Source: Arenicella sp. (GTDB lineage: Bacteria; Pseudomonadota; Gammaproteobacteria; Arenicellales; Arenicellaceae). From it: DNA of 11,028 nucleotides. The stretch covers positions 1 through 11,028 of the forward strand of contig JALZWI010000157.1 in the NCBI GenBank assembly GCA_023299895.1. The letters are read 5' to 3'. A program made the position numbers and the translations under genes. This document shows, one piece after another, positions 1-6,685 of the stretch (positions are counted from its first letter, which is position 1; every line of letters starts with the position of its first letter). The notes under the pieces were generated by a model. The model was not told where the DNA came from. It worked only from the letters and a program-made list of their open reading frames with translations, and did not search any database.

Positions 1-474
1 ATTGGCTTGCATAAGCTTTACGGCAAATATGGCAGTACAGAAATTCGCAAAGCGCTCAAAGATGGAGATGTTTTTCACGCCGCTCATATGCTTTCGCGGC
101 CGTGGTGCGTGGACGGAGCTGTGCAAAAAGGCGCGCAGCGGGGCCGCACTATCAATTTCCCAACGGCGAATATCGAGTTTGCCGATTTAGTCCGCCCGAA
201 ATTTGGCGTTTATGCGGTAGAGGTCACGCTTCCCGATGGCGGCCATAAATACGGCGTCGCCAATACGGGCAACCGTCCAACGGTCGGCGGAGAAGAGGCG
301 CGTCTTGAGGTCAATATCTTTGACTATGCTGGCGATTTATATGATCAGCGCTTGAAAGTGCATTTTCGCGCTTTTATTCGGCCTGAGCAAAAATTTGAAA
401 GCTTTGACGCCCTCAAAGCGCAAATCCAAAAAGATGCGGACGGCGCACGGGCGCTTTTCGGATTACTTGATTAG
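1..474 (+). CDS. ribF: RibF riboflavin kinase / FAD synthetase, C-terminal part (5' end cut by window edge)
   Basis: RibF phosphorylates riboflavin to FMN and then adenylylates it to FAD in the cytoplasm. Only the C-terminal ~157 residues are inside the window: the end of the N-terminal adenylyltransferase domain (a STEIRKAL segment matching the family's SSTxIRxAL) followed by the whole riboflavin kinase domain. The kinase signature is clear: RGRTINFPTANI (the nucleotide/Mg-binding GxPTAN motif), then FGVYAVEV, GVANTGNRPTVGG, LEVNIFDYAGDLYDQRLKVHF and a closing RPEQKF...LKAQI block. The frame is open to base 1, so the real start lies upstream; the TTG at 7 is not a believable start. Stop is TAG at 472-474, and the gene meets the next one tail to tail across 3 bp. 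Codon choice (about half of leucines CTT) and wording (FIRPEQKF, LKAQI) suggest an alphaproteobacterial origin, unlike argG to the right; this origin is inference. Confidence 0.93.
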   Translation: MGLHKLYGKYGSTEIRKALKDGDVFHAAHMLSRPWCVDGAVQKGAQRGRTINFPTANIEFADLVRPKFGVYAVEVTLPDGGHKYGVANTGNRPTVGGEEARLEVNIFDYAGDLYDQRLKVHFRAFIRPEQKFESFDALKAQIQKDADGARALFGLLD

Positions 475-477
475 GCC

Positions 478-1812
478 TTAAGAGGCCGCAGCTAATGAAG
501 GCTGAAATGTGGCCTCGGGTTTTGTCTCTGCTTCTGCCTCTAACGCTAAATGCGCTTCGCTGCCCACAAGGGGTAGGTCAATTGTAATCGCAAAAATAGA
601 CCCCGAACCCACGCGGCTCATTGCCGAAATATTTCCCCCCATGAGGTCCATAAGACCTTGCGCGACGGTCAGTCCCAATCCTGTACCGCCATGCACGCGT
701 TTGCGGCTTTCATCGGCTTGGCGGAAACGCTCAAATATAATTGGCAATTTATTATCAGGAATTCCCATGCCCGTGTCTTTGACGGTAAAGACAAGCCGGT
801 AAAGACCAGAAGCGGTTTCCGTGCCAATGACCGTAATATCGACACGGCCTCTATCGGTGAATTTTACGGCATTGCCCATAACAGAGCCTAGAACGTGCTG
901 CAGCCGTTTCTCATCGCCATGGAAATGCTGCGGCATGTCCTGTGGGATAGAGAGATGAATGGGCAGGTTTTTCTGCGCGGCCGTAACTCGGTGCGGGGCG
1001 ATGGCTTTGAGAATAAGCGGTTTAATCTCAAAAGAATCAGAGCTTAGGCGGACCTTGCCGGATTCAATTTGCGAGAACAGAAGAACGTCCGAAATAAGCC
1101 CAACAAGCGTTTCGCCGGATTGATTTATAAGTGCCGTTAATTCCGTTTGCTCGGCGTCTAAATCCGTTTCCATTAAAACTTCTGAAATGCCCAAGATACC
1201 GTTCATAGGTGTTCTAAGCTCATGGCTCATATTTGCGAGAAATTGTGTTTTCGCGCGGTCGTTTTCGCGGGCAGTCTCTAGATTGTCTTCAAGTGTAGCA
1301 AAGGCGCCGTGCATGTTTTTACTAAACAGGGCGCAAACGACGCTGACCATACCTAGTGCCAAGCTGGCTTGGAAGGCGCGCTGAAAGTTTCGGGCGGCGA
1401 AAACATCGGGGTCAAGCGCGCCGCCTTCAGGATAACCAAGCGAAACTGAATAAAGATACCAAATCGCGACAAGACCAAAACCGCAGAAGATTGCGACGGC
1501 GCGAACCCCGCAAATAAATCCATTTGCCATGCTTCCTAGAATGAAAAAAGGAATTAAGGCTGAATTTATGCCTGTTTTATCGGGCACGGCAGAGGCGAGT
1601 GTACTTGCCAGAATAAGGAAGGTGAACATCGCGCCCCAACGGAACCACCATAATGCACTCGGTGCTAATTTAGCCTTAGCATCGGCTAAACCTTCGGCGC
1701 TAGCTGATTTAAAATATCCACCCTGGACAAAGTTAAAATAGTACAACATGCCAATCCAAGTAATACCGAACAGCAGGTGTAACCAGCGTGCAATAAAATC
1801 GATTTCGTTCAT
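478..1812 (-). CDS. Membrane-bound sensor histidine kinase with PuuD-like N-terminal membrane segment
   Basis: A 444-residue sensor kinase. About five hydrophobic segments lie at roughly 8-27, 58-76, 83-101, 103-122 and 145-163, followed by a short charged linker (to ~185). The HisKA domain contains phospho-acceptor His197 in [11 protein letters not shown]. The HATPase domain has an N box (Asn314), G1 box DTGMGI (346-351), F box FERFRQAD and G2 box GGTGLGL (375-381). The tail (~420-444) is Ala/Glu-rich. There is no receiver domain and no response regulator beside it, so its target is unknown. The first ~65 residues ([21 protein letters not shown] ... [10 protein letters not shown]) resemble the PuuD/urate-oxidase-N-terminal-like membrane family rather than a usual kinase sensor. 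The remaining membrane part looks like an ordinary kinase membrane domain. Leucine codons change from TTA/TTG/CTG to CTT-rich near residue 66. The start ATG is preceded by a weak AGG 10 bases upstream. Signal unknown; kinase identity is certain, but integrity of the N-terminus is not. Confidence 0.85.
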   Translation of the reverse strand: MNEIDFIARWLHLLFGITWIGMLYYFNFVQGGYFKSASAEGLADAKAKLAPSALWWFRWGAMFTFLILASTLASAVPDKTGINSALIPFFILGSMANGFICGVRAVAIFCGFGLVAIWYLYSVSLGYPEGGALDPDVFAARNFQRAFQASLALGMVSVVCALFSKNMHGAFATLEDNLETARENDRAKTQFLANMSHELRTPMNGILGISEVLMETDLDAEQTELTALINQSGETLVGLISDVLLFSQIESGKVRLSSDSFEIKPLILKAIAPHRVTAAQKNLPIHLSIPQDMPQHFHGDEKRLQHVLGSVMGNAVKFTDRGRVDITVIGTETASGLYRLVFTVKDTGMGIPDNKLPIIFERFRQADESRKRVHGGTGLGLTVAQGLMDLMGGNISAMSRVGSGSIFAITIDLPLVGSEAHLALEAEAETKPEATFQPSLAAAS

Positions 1813-1825
1813 TATGCTAGACCTG

Positions 1826-1847
1826 TAGTTATAGATTTATAGTTATA
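1826..1847. repeat. Direct repeat of TAGTTATA with 14-bp period
   Basis: TAGTTATA occurs at 1826-1833 and again at 1840-1847, 13 bp upstream of the histidine kinase start codon on the minus strand. The position would overlap its 5' leader or promoter. It could be a binding site for a regulator, or simply AT-rich chance. Confidence 0.35.
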
Positions 1848-1857
1848 AATGTCTTGA

Positions 1858-1887
1858 TAAATACATCTTTTGATTCAGTGCTGTCAT
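1858..1887 (-). promoter_or_regulatory. Candidate sigma-70 promoter for the histidine kinase gene
   Basis: Read on the minus strand, ATGACA (1887-1882, one mismatch to TTGACA) is followed after 18 bp by TATTTA (1863-1858), a four-of-six -10 match, about 45 bp before the start codon. The match is modest and the DNA is AT-rich, so chance is quite possible. Confidence 0.25.
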
Positions 1888-1910
1888 TTTACACATATTT
1901 AAACGCTAAA

Positions 1911-1927
1911 TAGTAACTAAATTACTA
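1911..1927. repeat. Inverted repeat TAGTAA-N5-TTACTA, possible operator
   Basis: A perfect 6-5-6 dyad lies about 21 bp upstream of the TTGACC -35 candidate for argG, in the shared intergenic region. It has no T-tract, so it is not a terminator. Position and symmetry fit a dimeric repressor or activator site, but no regulator family is recognised. Confidence 0.35.
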
Positions 1928-2008
1928 GGTCGATTAACACAGAGTGCTTGACCTTTGAGAGTTAAAACAAGAAACTACTCGCATTCAATCAGCAACTAAT
2001 TAATATTC

Positions 2009-3217
2009 ATGTCAAAAATTAATAAAGTCGTTCTTGCATACTCTGGCGGACTGGATACCTCCATTATTTTGAAGTGGTTGCAAGAAGAATACGACTGTGA
2101 AGTCGTCACCTTCACGGCTGATATTGGTCAAGGTGAAGAGGTTGAACCTGCTCGCGCTAAAGCACAGGCAATGGGCGTATCGAGTATTTATATTGATGAC
2201 TTAACGGAAGAGTTCGCGCGCGATTATGTCTTCCCGATGATGCGTTCAAATGCGATCTATGAAGGTGAATACCGACTAGGCACATCAATTGCTCGACCAT
2301 TGATTGCGAAACGCTTGATTGAAATTGCTAATGAAACTGGAGCGGACGCAATTTCTCATGGTGCTACCGGCAAAGGTAACGACCAAGTGCGTTTTGAATT
2401 GGGTGCTTATGCATTGCGGCCAGATATAAAAATCATTGCTCCTTGGCGTGAATGGAATTTGAACTCTCGTGACAAATTATTAGCTTATGCAGATGAATAC
2501 AACATCTCTGTAGAGAAAAAAGCCGATGGTAAATCGTTGTATTCAATGGATGCAAACCTCTTACATATTTCTTATGAAGGTGGCATTTTAGAAGATCCAT
2601 GGGCAGAGGCCGAAGGCAGTATGTGGCGTTGGACAGTTGCTCCAGAACAAGCGCCTGACCAAGCTGAGTATGTGGAACTTGATTTTTCACAGGGCGATAT
2701 TGTCGCCATCAACGGTGAGCCGATGAGCCCAGCGACAGTCATGGCATGGTTAAATAAAGTGGGTGGCGCACATGGCATTGGTCGTGATGATATTGTCGAA
2801 AATCGCTATGTTGGTATGAAATCACGTGGTTGCTATGAAACTCCTGCGGGCACAATTATGTTACGCGCACATCGGGCGATGGAATCATTAACGTTAGATC
2901 GCGAAGTTGCTCATTTGAAAGATGAGCTAATGCCTCGTTATGCGAAATTAATCTATAACGGTTATTGGTGGAGCCCTGAGCGGGAAATGCTTCAGACCAT
3001 GATTGATCAGTCGCAAAAATATGTAAATGGTACGGTGCGCGTTAAATTGTATAAAGGGTCGATATCCATTGCTGGCCGGAAGTCTAACGATTCATTATTT
3101 GATGAGCGTATCGCTACGTTTGAAGATGACGAAGGCGCTTATAATCAAGCTGATGCAGAAGGATTTATTAAATTGAACGCTTTGCGTCTAAGGATTGGTG
3201 CTGAGCGTCAAAAATAA
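2009..3217 (+). CDS. argG: Argininosuccinate synthase
   Basis: ArgG condenses citrulline and aspartate with ATP to give argininosuccinate, the penultimate step of arginine synthesis, in the cytoplasm as a homotetramer. The 402-residue length is normal for the standard bacterial type. The PP-loop ATP-pyrophosphatase motif AYSGGLDTS is at residues 10-18. The substrate-binding [13 protein letters not shown] is at 118-130, and [20 protein letters not shown] at 178-197. The C-terminal multimerisation part follows, ending in the [11 protein letters not shown] block and a short helix. ATG at 2009 gives the usual [14 protein letters not shown] beginning; no Shine-Dalgarno is visible. Leucine codons are almost all TTA/TTG (about three CTT among ~35), unlike ribF to the left. 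Only 24 bp separate its stop from the next gene, with no hairpin between, so the two transferases may be co-transcribed. Regulation by arginine is not evident, since no clear ARG box was found. Confidence 0.98.
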   Translation: MSKINKVVLAYSGGLDTSIILKWLQEEYDCEVVTFTADIGQGEEVEPARAKAQAMGVSSIYIDDLTEEFARDYVFPMMRSNAIYEGEYRLGTSIARPLIAKRLIEIANETGADAISHGATGKGNDQVRFELGAYALRPDIKIIAPWREWNLNSRDKLLAYADEYNISVEKKADGKSLYSMDANLLHISYEGGILEDPWAEAEGSMWRWTVAPEQAPDQAEYVELDFSQGDIVAINGEPMSPATVMAWLNKVGGAHGIGRDDIVENRYVGMKSRGCYETPAGTIMLRAHRAMESLTLDREVAHLKDELMPRYAKLIYNGYWWSPEREMLQTMIDQSQKYVNGTVRVKLYKGSISIAGRKSNDSLFDERIATFEDDEGAYNQADAEGFIKLNALRLRIGAERQK

Positions 3218-3241
3218 ATCGTTGTTTAACTGGTTGTTTTC

Positions 3242-3961
3242 GTGATTGGATTGGCTGGATTGGAAAATCTAACCTTATCGATTGTTGTTCCTGTTCTCAA
3301 TGAACAACGAAGGCTTGCCGACTTAGTCGCCAACTTAAACGAAGTAGGTGCAGAACAAATCGTTATTGTTGATGGCGGCAGTGATGACGGCACGTTACAG
3401 TGGTTAGAGAAACACTGTCATGCGGTCAATACGGAGCTAGTATTATTGCAAGCTCCTAAAGGGCGCGCGTCACAAATGAACCATGGTGCAGCTGTCTGTT
3501 CTGGCGATGTGCTGGTGTTTCTTCATGCTGATACTAAGTTACCCAAAAATGCCAAACAAGACATATTGTTGGCGAGGCGCCGCCAAGTTTTGTGGGGGCG
3601 ATTTGATATTAGTTTTACAACTAATAGTTTCGTTATGTCAGCGATCGCTTTTTTTATTAATATGCGTTCTCGGCTAACTGCGATTGCAACGGGTGATCAG
3701 GCTATTTTTATCGATACTAACTTATTTAAATTAATTGGCGGTTTTGCTGAGATTCCACTGATGGAAGATGTCGTTATCTGTAAACAGCTAAAAAAACATT
3801 GCCAACCTTATTGTTCTAAAATGAAGGCACTTACTAGTGCTAGGCGTTGGCAGAATAACGGTGTAATCAAAACAGTATTAAAAATGTGGTTTTACCGTGC
3901 TGCATTTTTCTTAGGTATGTCAGCTGAGCGTTTAGCGCGTTCGTATCATAATATAAGATGA
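3242..3961 (+). CDS. GT2-family glycosyltransferase of the rSAM/selenodomain-associated type (TIGR04283-like)
   Basis: A small GT-A-fold family 2 transferase of 239 residues, expected in the cytoplasm and using a nucleotide-activated sugar; donor and acceptor are unknown. Motifs in order: LSIVVPVLNE (12-21), DGGSDDGT (44-51), GRASQMNHGA (74-83), the metal-binding LHADT (94-98, DxD-like), GDQAIF (151-156), LMEDV (173-177) and TSARRW (198-203). This set is that of the TIGR04283 subgroup, named for frequent linkage to a radical-SAM/selenodomain protein that is not present here. The C-terminal ~30 residues contain one hydrophobic stretch that may touch the membrane. The start is uncertain: GTG at 3242 is the longest, while TTG at 3260 would give a more usual N-terminus (233 residues); neither has a clear Shine-Dalgarno. 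It ends by overlapping the next gene through ATGA (3958-3961), pointing to translational coupling. Confidence 0.88.
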   Translation: MIGLAGLENLTLSIVVPVLNEQRRLADLVANLNEVGAEQIVIVDGGSDDGTLQWLEKHCHAVNTELVLLQAPKGRASQMNHGAAVCSGDVLVFLHADTKLPKNAKQDILLARRRQVLWGRFDISFTTNSFVMSAIAFFINMRSRLTAIATGDQAIFIDTNLFKLIGGFAEIPLMEDVVICKQLKKHCQPYCSKMKALTSARRWQNNGVIKTVLKMWFYRAAFFLGMSAERLARSYHNIR

Positions 3962-4599
3962 TAAAGAGCAATCCAAATATCCCGTTGGTGTTGTTTGCTA
4001 AAGCACCCATTGCAGGTCAAGTTAAAACTAGATTAACCACTGACTGTTCACAACAGCAGGCCGCAGACATTGCTGAAATTTTACTTAAAGAATCATTGGC
4101 CAAAGCGATACGTTATTGGCCAGGTAAAGTATATTTAAGTATTTGGCAATTTGAACAGCACCCGTTTATTGTCTCGTTGCTTGAACAGTTTAATGTCGAA
4201 TTATTACTGCAGTCAACAGGAGATCTTGGTGAGAAAATGCAAAAGACGTTTGATCAGTTTGGCTACCCTGCGGCGATCATGGGATGTGATGCACCATTGG
4301 TGACTCAAGAGACATTTAAGCATACTTACAAAGCCTTGAGTGCAGGCGAGAATGCGATTGGTCCCAGTGAAGATGGTGGCTATTACTTGATTGGACTTAG
4401 CCAACCAGCTCCAGTGTTGTTTGACGGGGTTTCTTGGGGTGGGAGTTCCGTATTAGCACAAACGTTGACTCTAGCTTCAATTGGCAAGATAGAGTTAGTA
4501 AAACTGCGCGAGTCCTATGATGTTGATCGCTGGGATGATGTGCTTAGAGCAAGTACTGAAATTCCAACCTTGCAGGCGTATCTTAAATCACAAGATTAA
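3958..4599 (+). CDS. DUF2064/TIGR04282-type nucleotidyl/glycosyl transferase
   Basis: A 213-residue GT-A-like protein of the DUF2064 group (TIGR04282, 'rSAM/selenodomain-associated transferase 1'), related in fold to MobA/CofC nucleotidyltransferases. Visible motifs: FAKAPIAGQVKTRL at 13-26 (nucleotide-binding, with the basic KTRL), GDLGEKM at 88-94, GCDAP at 109-113 (the usual GSDCP position), GPSEDGGYY at 135-143, WGGSSVLAQT near 160 and the terminal YDVDRWDD at 187-194. The substrate is unknown; family members have been proposed in arsenosugar and related pathways, but nothing here fixes that. Its ATG overlaps the stop of the GT2 gene (ATGA), and the two families commonly occur as a pair, so they very probably act in one pathway. 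It converges on msrB across only 4 bp, leaving no room for a terminator between the stops. Confidence 0.9.
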   Translation: MIKSNPNIPLVLFAKAPIAGQVKTRLTTDCSQQQAADIAEILLKESLAKAIRYWPGKVYLSIWQFEQHPFIVSLLEQFNVELLLQSTGDLGEKMQKTFDQFGYPAAIMGCDAPLVTQETFKHTYKALSAGENAIGPSEDGGYYLIGLSQPAPVLFDGVSWGGSSVLAQTLTLASIGKIELVKLRESYDVDRWDDVLRASTEIPTLQAYLKSQD

Positions 4600-4603
4600 G
4601 TAA

Positions 4604-5149
4604 TTAAGCGGGAATAAATTTCAGTGCTATGCCGTTGTTACAGTAGCGCAAACTTGTTGGTTTAGGCCCGTCTTTGAAAACATGGCCTTGGTGACCACCA
4701 CATCGAGCGCAATGATACTCAGTACGTGGTAATACCATTTTATAGTCCGTCTTTGTGGCGATGCGGCCTTCTGACATTTCCCAGAAACTTGGCCAGCCAG
4801 TACCGCTATCATATTTGTATTCAGAGTTAGTTAACACCAAATTACAACCAGCACAGGCAAATTCACCTTGGCGTTTTTCATCGTTCAGTGGGCTGGTAAA
4901 TGGCCGCTCTGTGCCTTCTTCACGCAACACATAATAAACGTCATCATCGAGGCGCATTTTCCAATCAACGGAGTCGAGTTCAAATGGCTCGATAACATCT
5001 GGGTGAGGAGTCAGTTGTAGTTCTTTCTTGTCCGTCATACTATTTTCACTCGATTGATTGGAGCTGTTGGCGTTCTTGCATGAGCTAAGAAGAGGAATCG
5101 ACGTTACAATTCCAAGAGATGTAATTTTGATGGCTTGTCGTCTGTTCAT
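4604..5149 (-). CDS. msrB: Peptide-methionine (R)-S-oxide reductase MsrB, predicted lipoprotein
   Basis: MsrB reduces methionine-R-sulfoxide in proteins. The catalytic domain (~45-181) has zinc-binding pairs Cys99/Cys102 (CAGC) and Cys147/Cys150 (CARC), the GTGWPSFW motif (116-123), GGHQGHVF (151-158) and catalytic Cys170 in RYCNNGIALKF; it uses Cys, not Sec. Unlike the cytoplasmic enzyme of ~130-140 residues, it carries an N-terminal extension. This has Arg3-Arg4, a short hydrophobic run and a lipobox-like LLSSC with Cys24, followed by a Ser/Asn-rich spacer. This predicts export (possibly Tat, from NRRQAIK) and lipid anchoring outside the cytoplasmic membrane. An internal Met38 (CAT at 5036-5038) lies just before the catalytic domain and, if used, would make a cytoplasmic form. 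Neither start has a strong Shine-Dalgarno. It is divergent from the acyltransferase gene, and its end nearly touches the transferase gene. Confidence 0.95.
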   Translation of the reverse strand: MNRRQAIKITSLGIVTSIPLLSSCKNANSSNQSSENSMTDKKELQLTPHPDVIEPFELDSVDWKMRLDDDVYYVLREEGTERPFTSPLNDEKRQGEFACAGCNLVLTNSEYKYDSGTGWPSFWEMSEGRIATKTDYKMVLPRTEYHCARCGGHQGHVFKDGPKPTSLRYCNNGIALKFIPA

Positions 5150-5183
5150 AGTAATAGTTTAGCAAATTAATTGTGAGTTGATG

Positions 5184-5212
5184 TTTACAAAAAGTTTATT
5201 TGTCCGATTAAT
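5184..5212 (+). promoter_or_regulatory. Candidate sigma-70 promoter for the acyltransferase gene
   Basis: TTTACA (5184-5189) and ATTAAT (5207-5212) are separated by 17 bp, placing a start site about 40 bp before the ATG at 5260. The -35 matches five of six, the -10 four of six. The 110-bp gap is shared with msrB, whose own promoter I could not place. Confidence 0.35.
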
Positions 5213-5259
5213 GATAAATGGTATTCTGCGGAAAAATCATATAAATAAGATCATAAAAA

Positions 5260-6177
5260 ATGACGATTACACCTTTTAGCAATTTTATTGCTATTAAATA
5301 TTGGCCGACTTGGCTTGGTCTATTGTTGCTGCGAGTACTCAGTTTGTTGCCTCGACCAGTCATTGCTTGTTTTGGCTCTATTGTTGGTTTGTTGTTCTAT
5401 CTATTAGGATCGTCGCGACGTCAAATTGCTTACAAAAATATTAGTGTCTGCTTTCCTGAGTTGAGCGATAAAGAGCATCGACGTATTAACCGGCAACATT
5501 TTTGTTTAATCGGTCAATCAGCTCTCAGCGCTCCAATGAATTGGTGGATTTCAGAAAAACGCTTTGTGAAATCAGTTGAGATCACTGCTCGAGAATCCTA
5601 TGACCAAGCAATAGCGCAAGGCAAAAACATCATATTGTTAGCCCCTCATTTTGCAAGCATGGATGTTGCTGGTTCTGTTTTAAGTCGCGAAAGGTCAATG
5701 ATTTCGATGTATCAATATTCAAAAAACCAGTTGATCAATGAGGTGGTTAAAAGAGGTCGTAGTCGTTTTGGCGGCATTATGGTTGAGCGCAAAGAACCTT
5801 TAAGAAAACTAATTCGTTTAATCCGCCAAGGTCACCCATTTTATTATTTGCCAGATCAGGATGCTGGACGTAAAGGTGTATTCGTACCTTTTTTTCATGA
5901 ACTTGCGTCAACTATTGCGATGCTAAGTAAATTTACTAGTATGACCGATGCTGTAGTGATACCTTGCAGTAATAGAATAAAGCCTTGGGGACAAGGCTAT
6001 GAAGTGATCTTAGGTGAGCCGATAAAAAATTTCCCAACTGGTGATGAGCTGGCAGACACTGCGGTAATGAACTCTGTAGTAGCAGGCATGATTCGTCAGA
6101 TGCCAGAGCAATATTTCTGGGTTCATAAGCGTTTTAAGACGAGACCAGAGCAGTCAGACACAAAATTTTATATTTAA
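5260..6177 (+). CDS. LpxL/HtrB-family lysophospholipid/lipid A acyltransferase
   Basis: A 305-residue inner-membrane acyltransferase of the LpxL/LpxM (HtrB/MsbB) family, which normally adds a secondary acyl chain to lipid A on the cytoplasmic face. Hydrophobic segments near 15-30 and 33-50 form the N-terminal anchor. The catalytic H-x4-D motif is His130/Asp135 in APHFASMD (many relatives have HFxxxE). Further landmarks are YYLPDQDAGRKGVFVPFF (195-212) and the C-terminal YFWVHKRFKTRP (285-296), which closely matches the LpxL YMWLHRRFKTRP signature. Length is normal. It is a single copy away from other lipid A genes, so acceptor and chain length cannot be told; other members acylate ornithine lipids or other envelope lipids. 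The ATG has no clear Shine-Dalgarno. It is followed after 84 bp by the DUF2853 gene. Confidence 0.9.
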   Translation: MTITPFSNFIAIKYWPTWLGLLLLRVLSLLPRPVIACFGSIVGLLFYLLGSSRRQIAYKNISVCFPELSDKEHRRINRQHFCLIGQSALSAPMNWWISEKRFVKSVEITARESYDQAIAQGKNIILLAPHFASMDVAGSVLSRERSMISMYQYSKNQLINEVVKRGRSRFGGIMVERKEPLRKLIRLIRQGHPFYYLPDQDAGRKGVFVPFFHELASTIAMLSKFTSMTDAVVIPCSNRIKPWGQGYEVILGEPIKNFPTGDELADTAVMNSVVAGMIRQMPEQYFWVHKRFKTRPEQSDTKFYI

Positions 6178-6248
6178 CCGTTTATTTTTCTATCGCGTTG
6201 CGGTAATGTCGGTGCACACTGTTTATAACAAACACTAATACTTTTTTT

Positions 6249-6254
6249 GAGGAG
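6249..6254 (+). promoter_or_regulatory. Strong Shine-Dalgarno for DUF2853 gene; fixes the start
   Basis: GAGGAG lies 7 bases before the ATG at 6262, an ideal spacing. It overlaps the possible upstream TTG start at 6247, which excludes that start. It is the only strong Shine-Dalgarno seen upstream of any gene in the window. Confidence 0.85.
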
Positions 6255-6261
6255 ACCATTG

Positions 6262-6603
6262 ATGAGCAAACGTGAAGAATTAATCGCTAAGTACGCAAGC
6301 GATTTGGAAAAAAAATGTGGTATGAAACCAGATATGAAATTACTAACTGCTGTAACAATTGGATGTGGGCCATCTATCTACAACAAGGATGCAAGCACTG
6401 TTTCTGGAGGCGACAAAGATGAGTTAGGTCGCGTAAAGAAAAATTTCTTGATCAAAAAATTAGGTCTTAAGGACTCACCAAAATTAGACGAAGGTATTGC
6501 TTCGGCGATAGAAACATATGGTAAGTCTAACCGCAATAAATACAGAGCAGTGTTTTACTATTTGCTAGTTAAGCAGTTTCGTAAGAGCAGCGTTTATAAA
6601 TAA
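6262..6603 (+). CDS. DUF2853 family protein
   Basis: A small, charged, probably cytoplasmic protein of 113 residues beginning MSKREELIAKYASDL. It has no signal peptide or membrane segment. Family landmarks are the opening helix with KKCG, the TIGCGPSIYN segment (family form TIGxGPSIYN), a KKNFLIKKLGL block and a C-terminal ETYGKSNRNKYRAVFYYLL helix. The function of DUF2853 is unknown; the conserved compact all-helical look suggests a binding or structural role rather than an enzyme. The strong ribosome binding site argues for high translation, and a TATAAC at 6224-6229 could be the -10 of its own promoter in the 84-bp upstream gap, although no -35 fits well. A powerful terminator follows 23 bp after its stop. 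It may thus form its own transcription unit or end the one begun at the acyltransferase. Confidence 0.92.
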   Translation: MSKREELIAKYASDLEKKCGMKPDMKLLTAVTIGCGPSIYNKDASTVSGGDKDELGRVKKNFLIKKLGLKDSPKLDEGIASAIETYGKSNRNKYRAVFYYLLVKQFRKSSVYK

Positions 6604-6626
6604 ATCTTTTATTTATAAAAATTTTT

Positions 6627-6664
6627 ACATAAAAAAGGCCGCAGATCAGCGGCCTTTTTTATGT
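6627..6664. terminator. Bidirectional intrinsic terminator between DUF2853 and trkH
   Basis: Two perfectly complementary 16-base arms (6627-6642 and 6649-6664) surround a 6-base loop AGATCA. The core is a GGCCGC/GCGGCC stem flanked by A6 on the left and T6 on the right, so each strand has a GC stem followed by a U-tract. It serves DUF2853 on the plus strand and the ntrX-trkA-trkH operon on the minus strand (22 bp past the trkH stop). Confidence 0.95.
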
Positions 6665-6685
6665 CTTATCTAACGACAGTAAAAA

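Larger units (their letters stand above)
1813..2008. promoter_or_regulatory. Divergent regulatory region between histidine kinase gene and argG
   Basis: This AT-rich 196-bp gap must hold the promoters for the leftward kinase gene and rightward argG. I see no ORF in it. For argG, TTGACC at 1948-1953 is a good -35-like hexamer, but no convincing -10 sits 16-18 bp downstream, so that promoter is not located. The gap also contains a direct repeat (1826-1847) and a dyad (1911-1927), listed separately. Single ATTCA half-sites occur at 1873, 1983 and 2005, but no full ArgR-type TGAAT/ATTCA palindrome is present. No Shine-Dalgarno sequence is visible before argG. Confidence 0.5.

Noticed and set aside
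474..487. Hairpin GGCCT-TAAG-AGGCC at the ribF/kinase convergent ends
   Set aside because: The stem is only 5 bp, has no T-tract on either strand and overlaps the stop codons; not supportable as a terminator.
509..891. Plus-strand open frames antisense to the histidine kinase
   Set aside because: They mirror the conserved HATPase motifs on the minus strand and have no coding character of their own.
1873..2009. ATTCA half-sites as an ArgR box for argG
   Set aside because: Only lone half-sites are present; no TGAAT partner at the spacing needed for an 18-bp ARG box.
2433..2778. Minus-strand open frames of 85 and 68 codons inside argG
   Set aside because: They lie entirely within a highly conserved gene on the other strand, overlap one another, show no recognisable motif or ribosome binding site.
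6247..6261. Upstream TTG start adding five residues to DUF2853
   Set aside because: The TTG overlaps the GAGGAG ribosome binding site, and the family N-terminus begins at the ATG at 6262.
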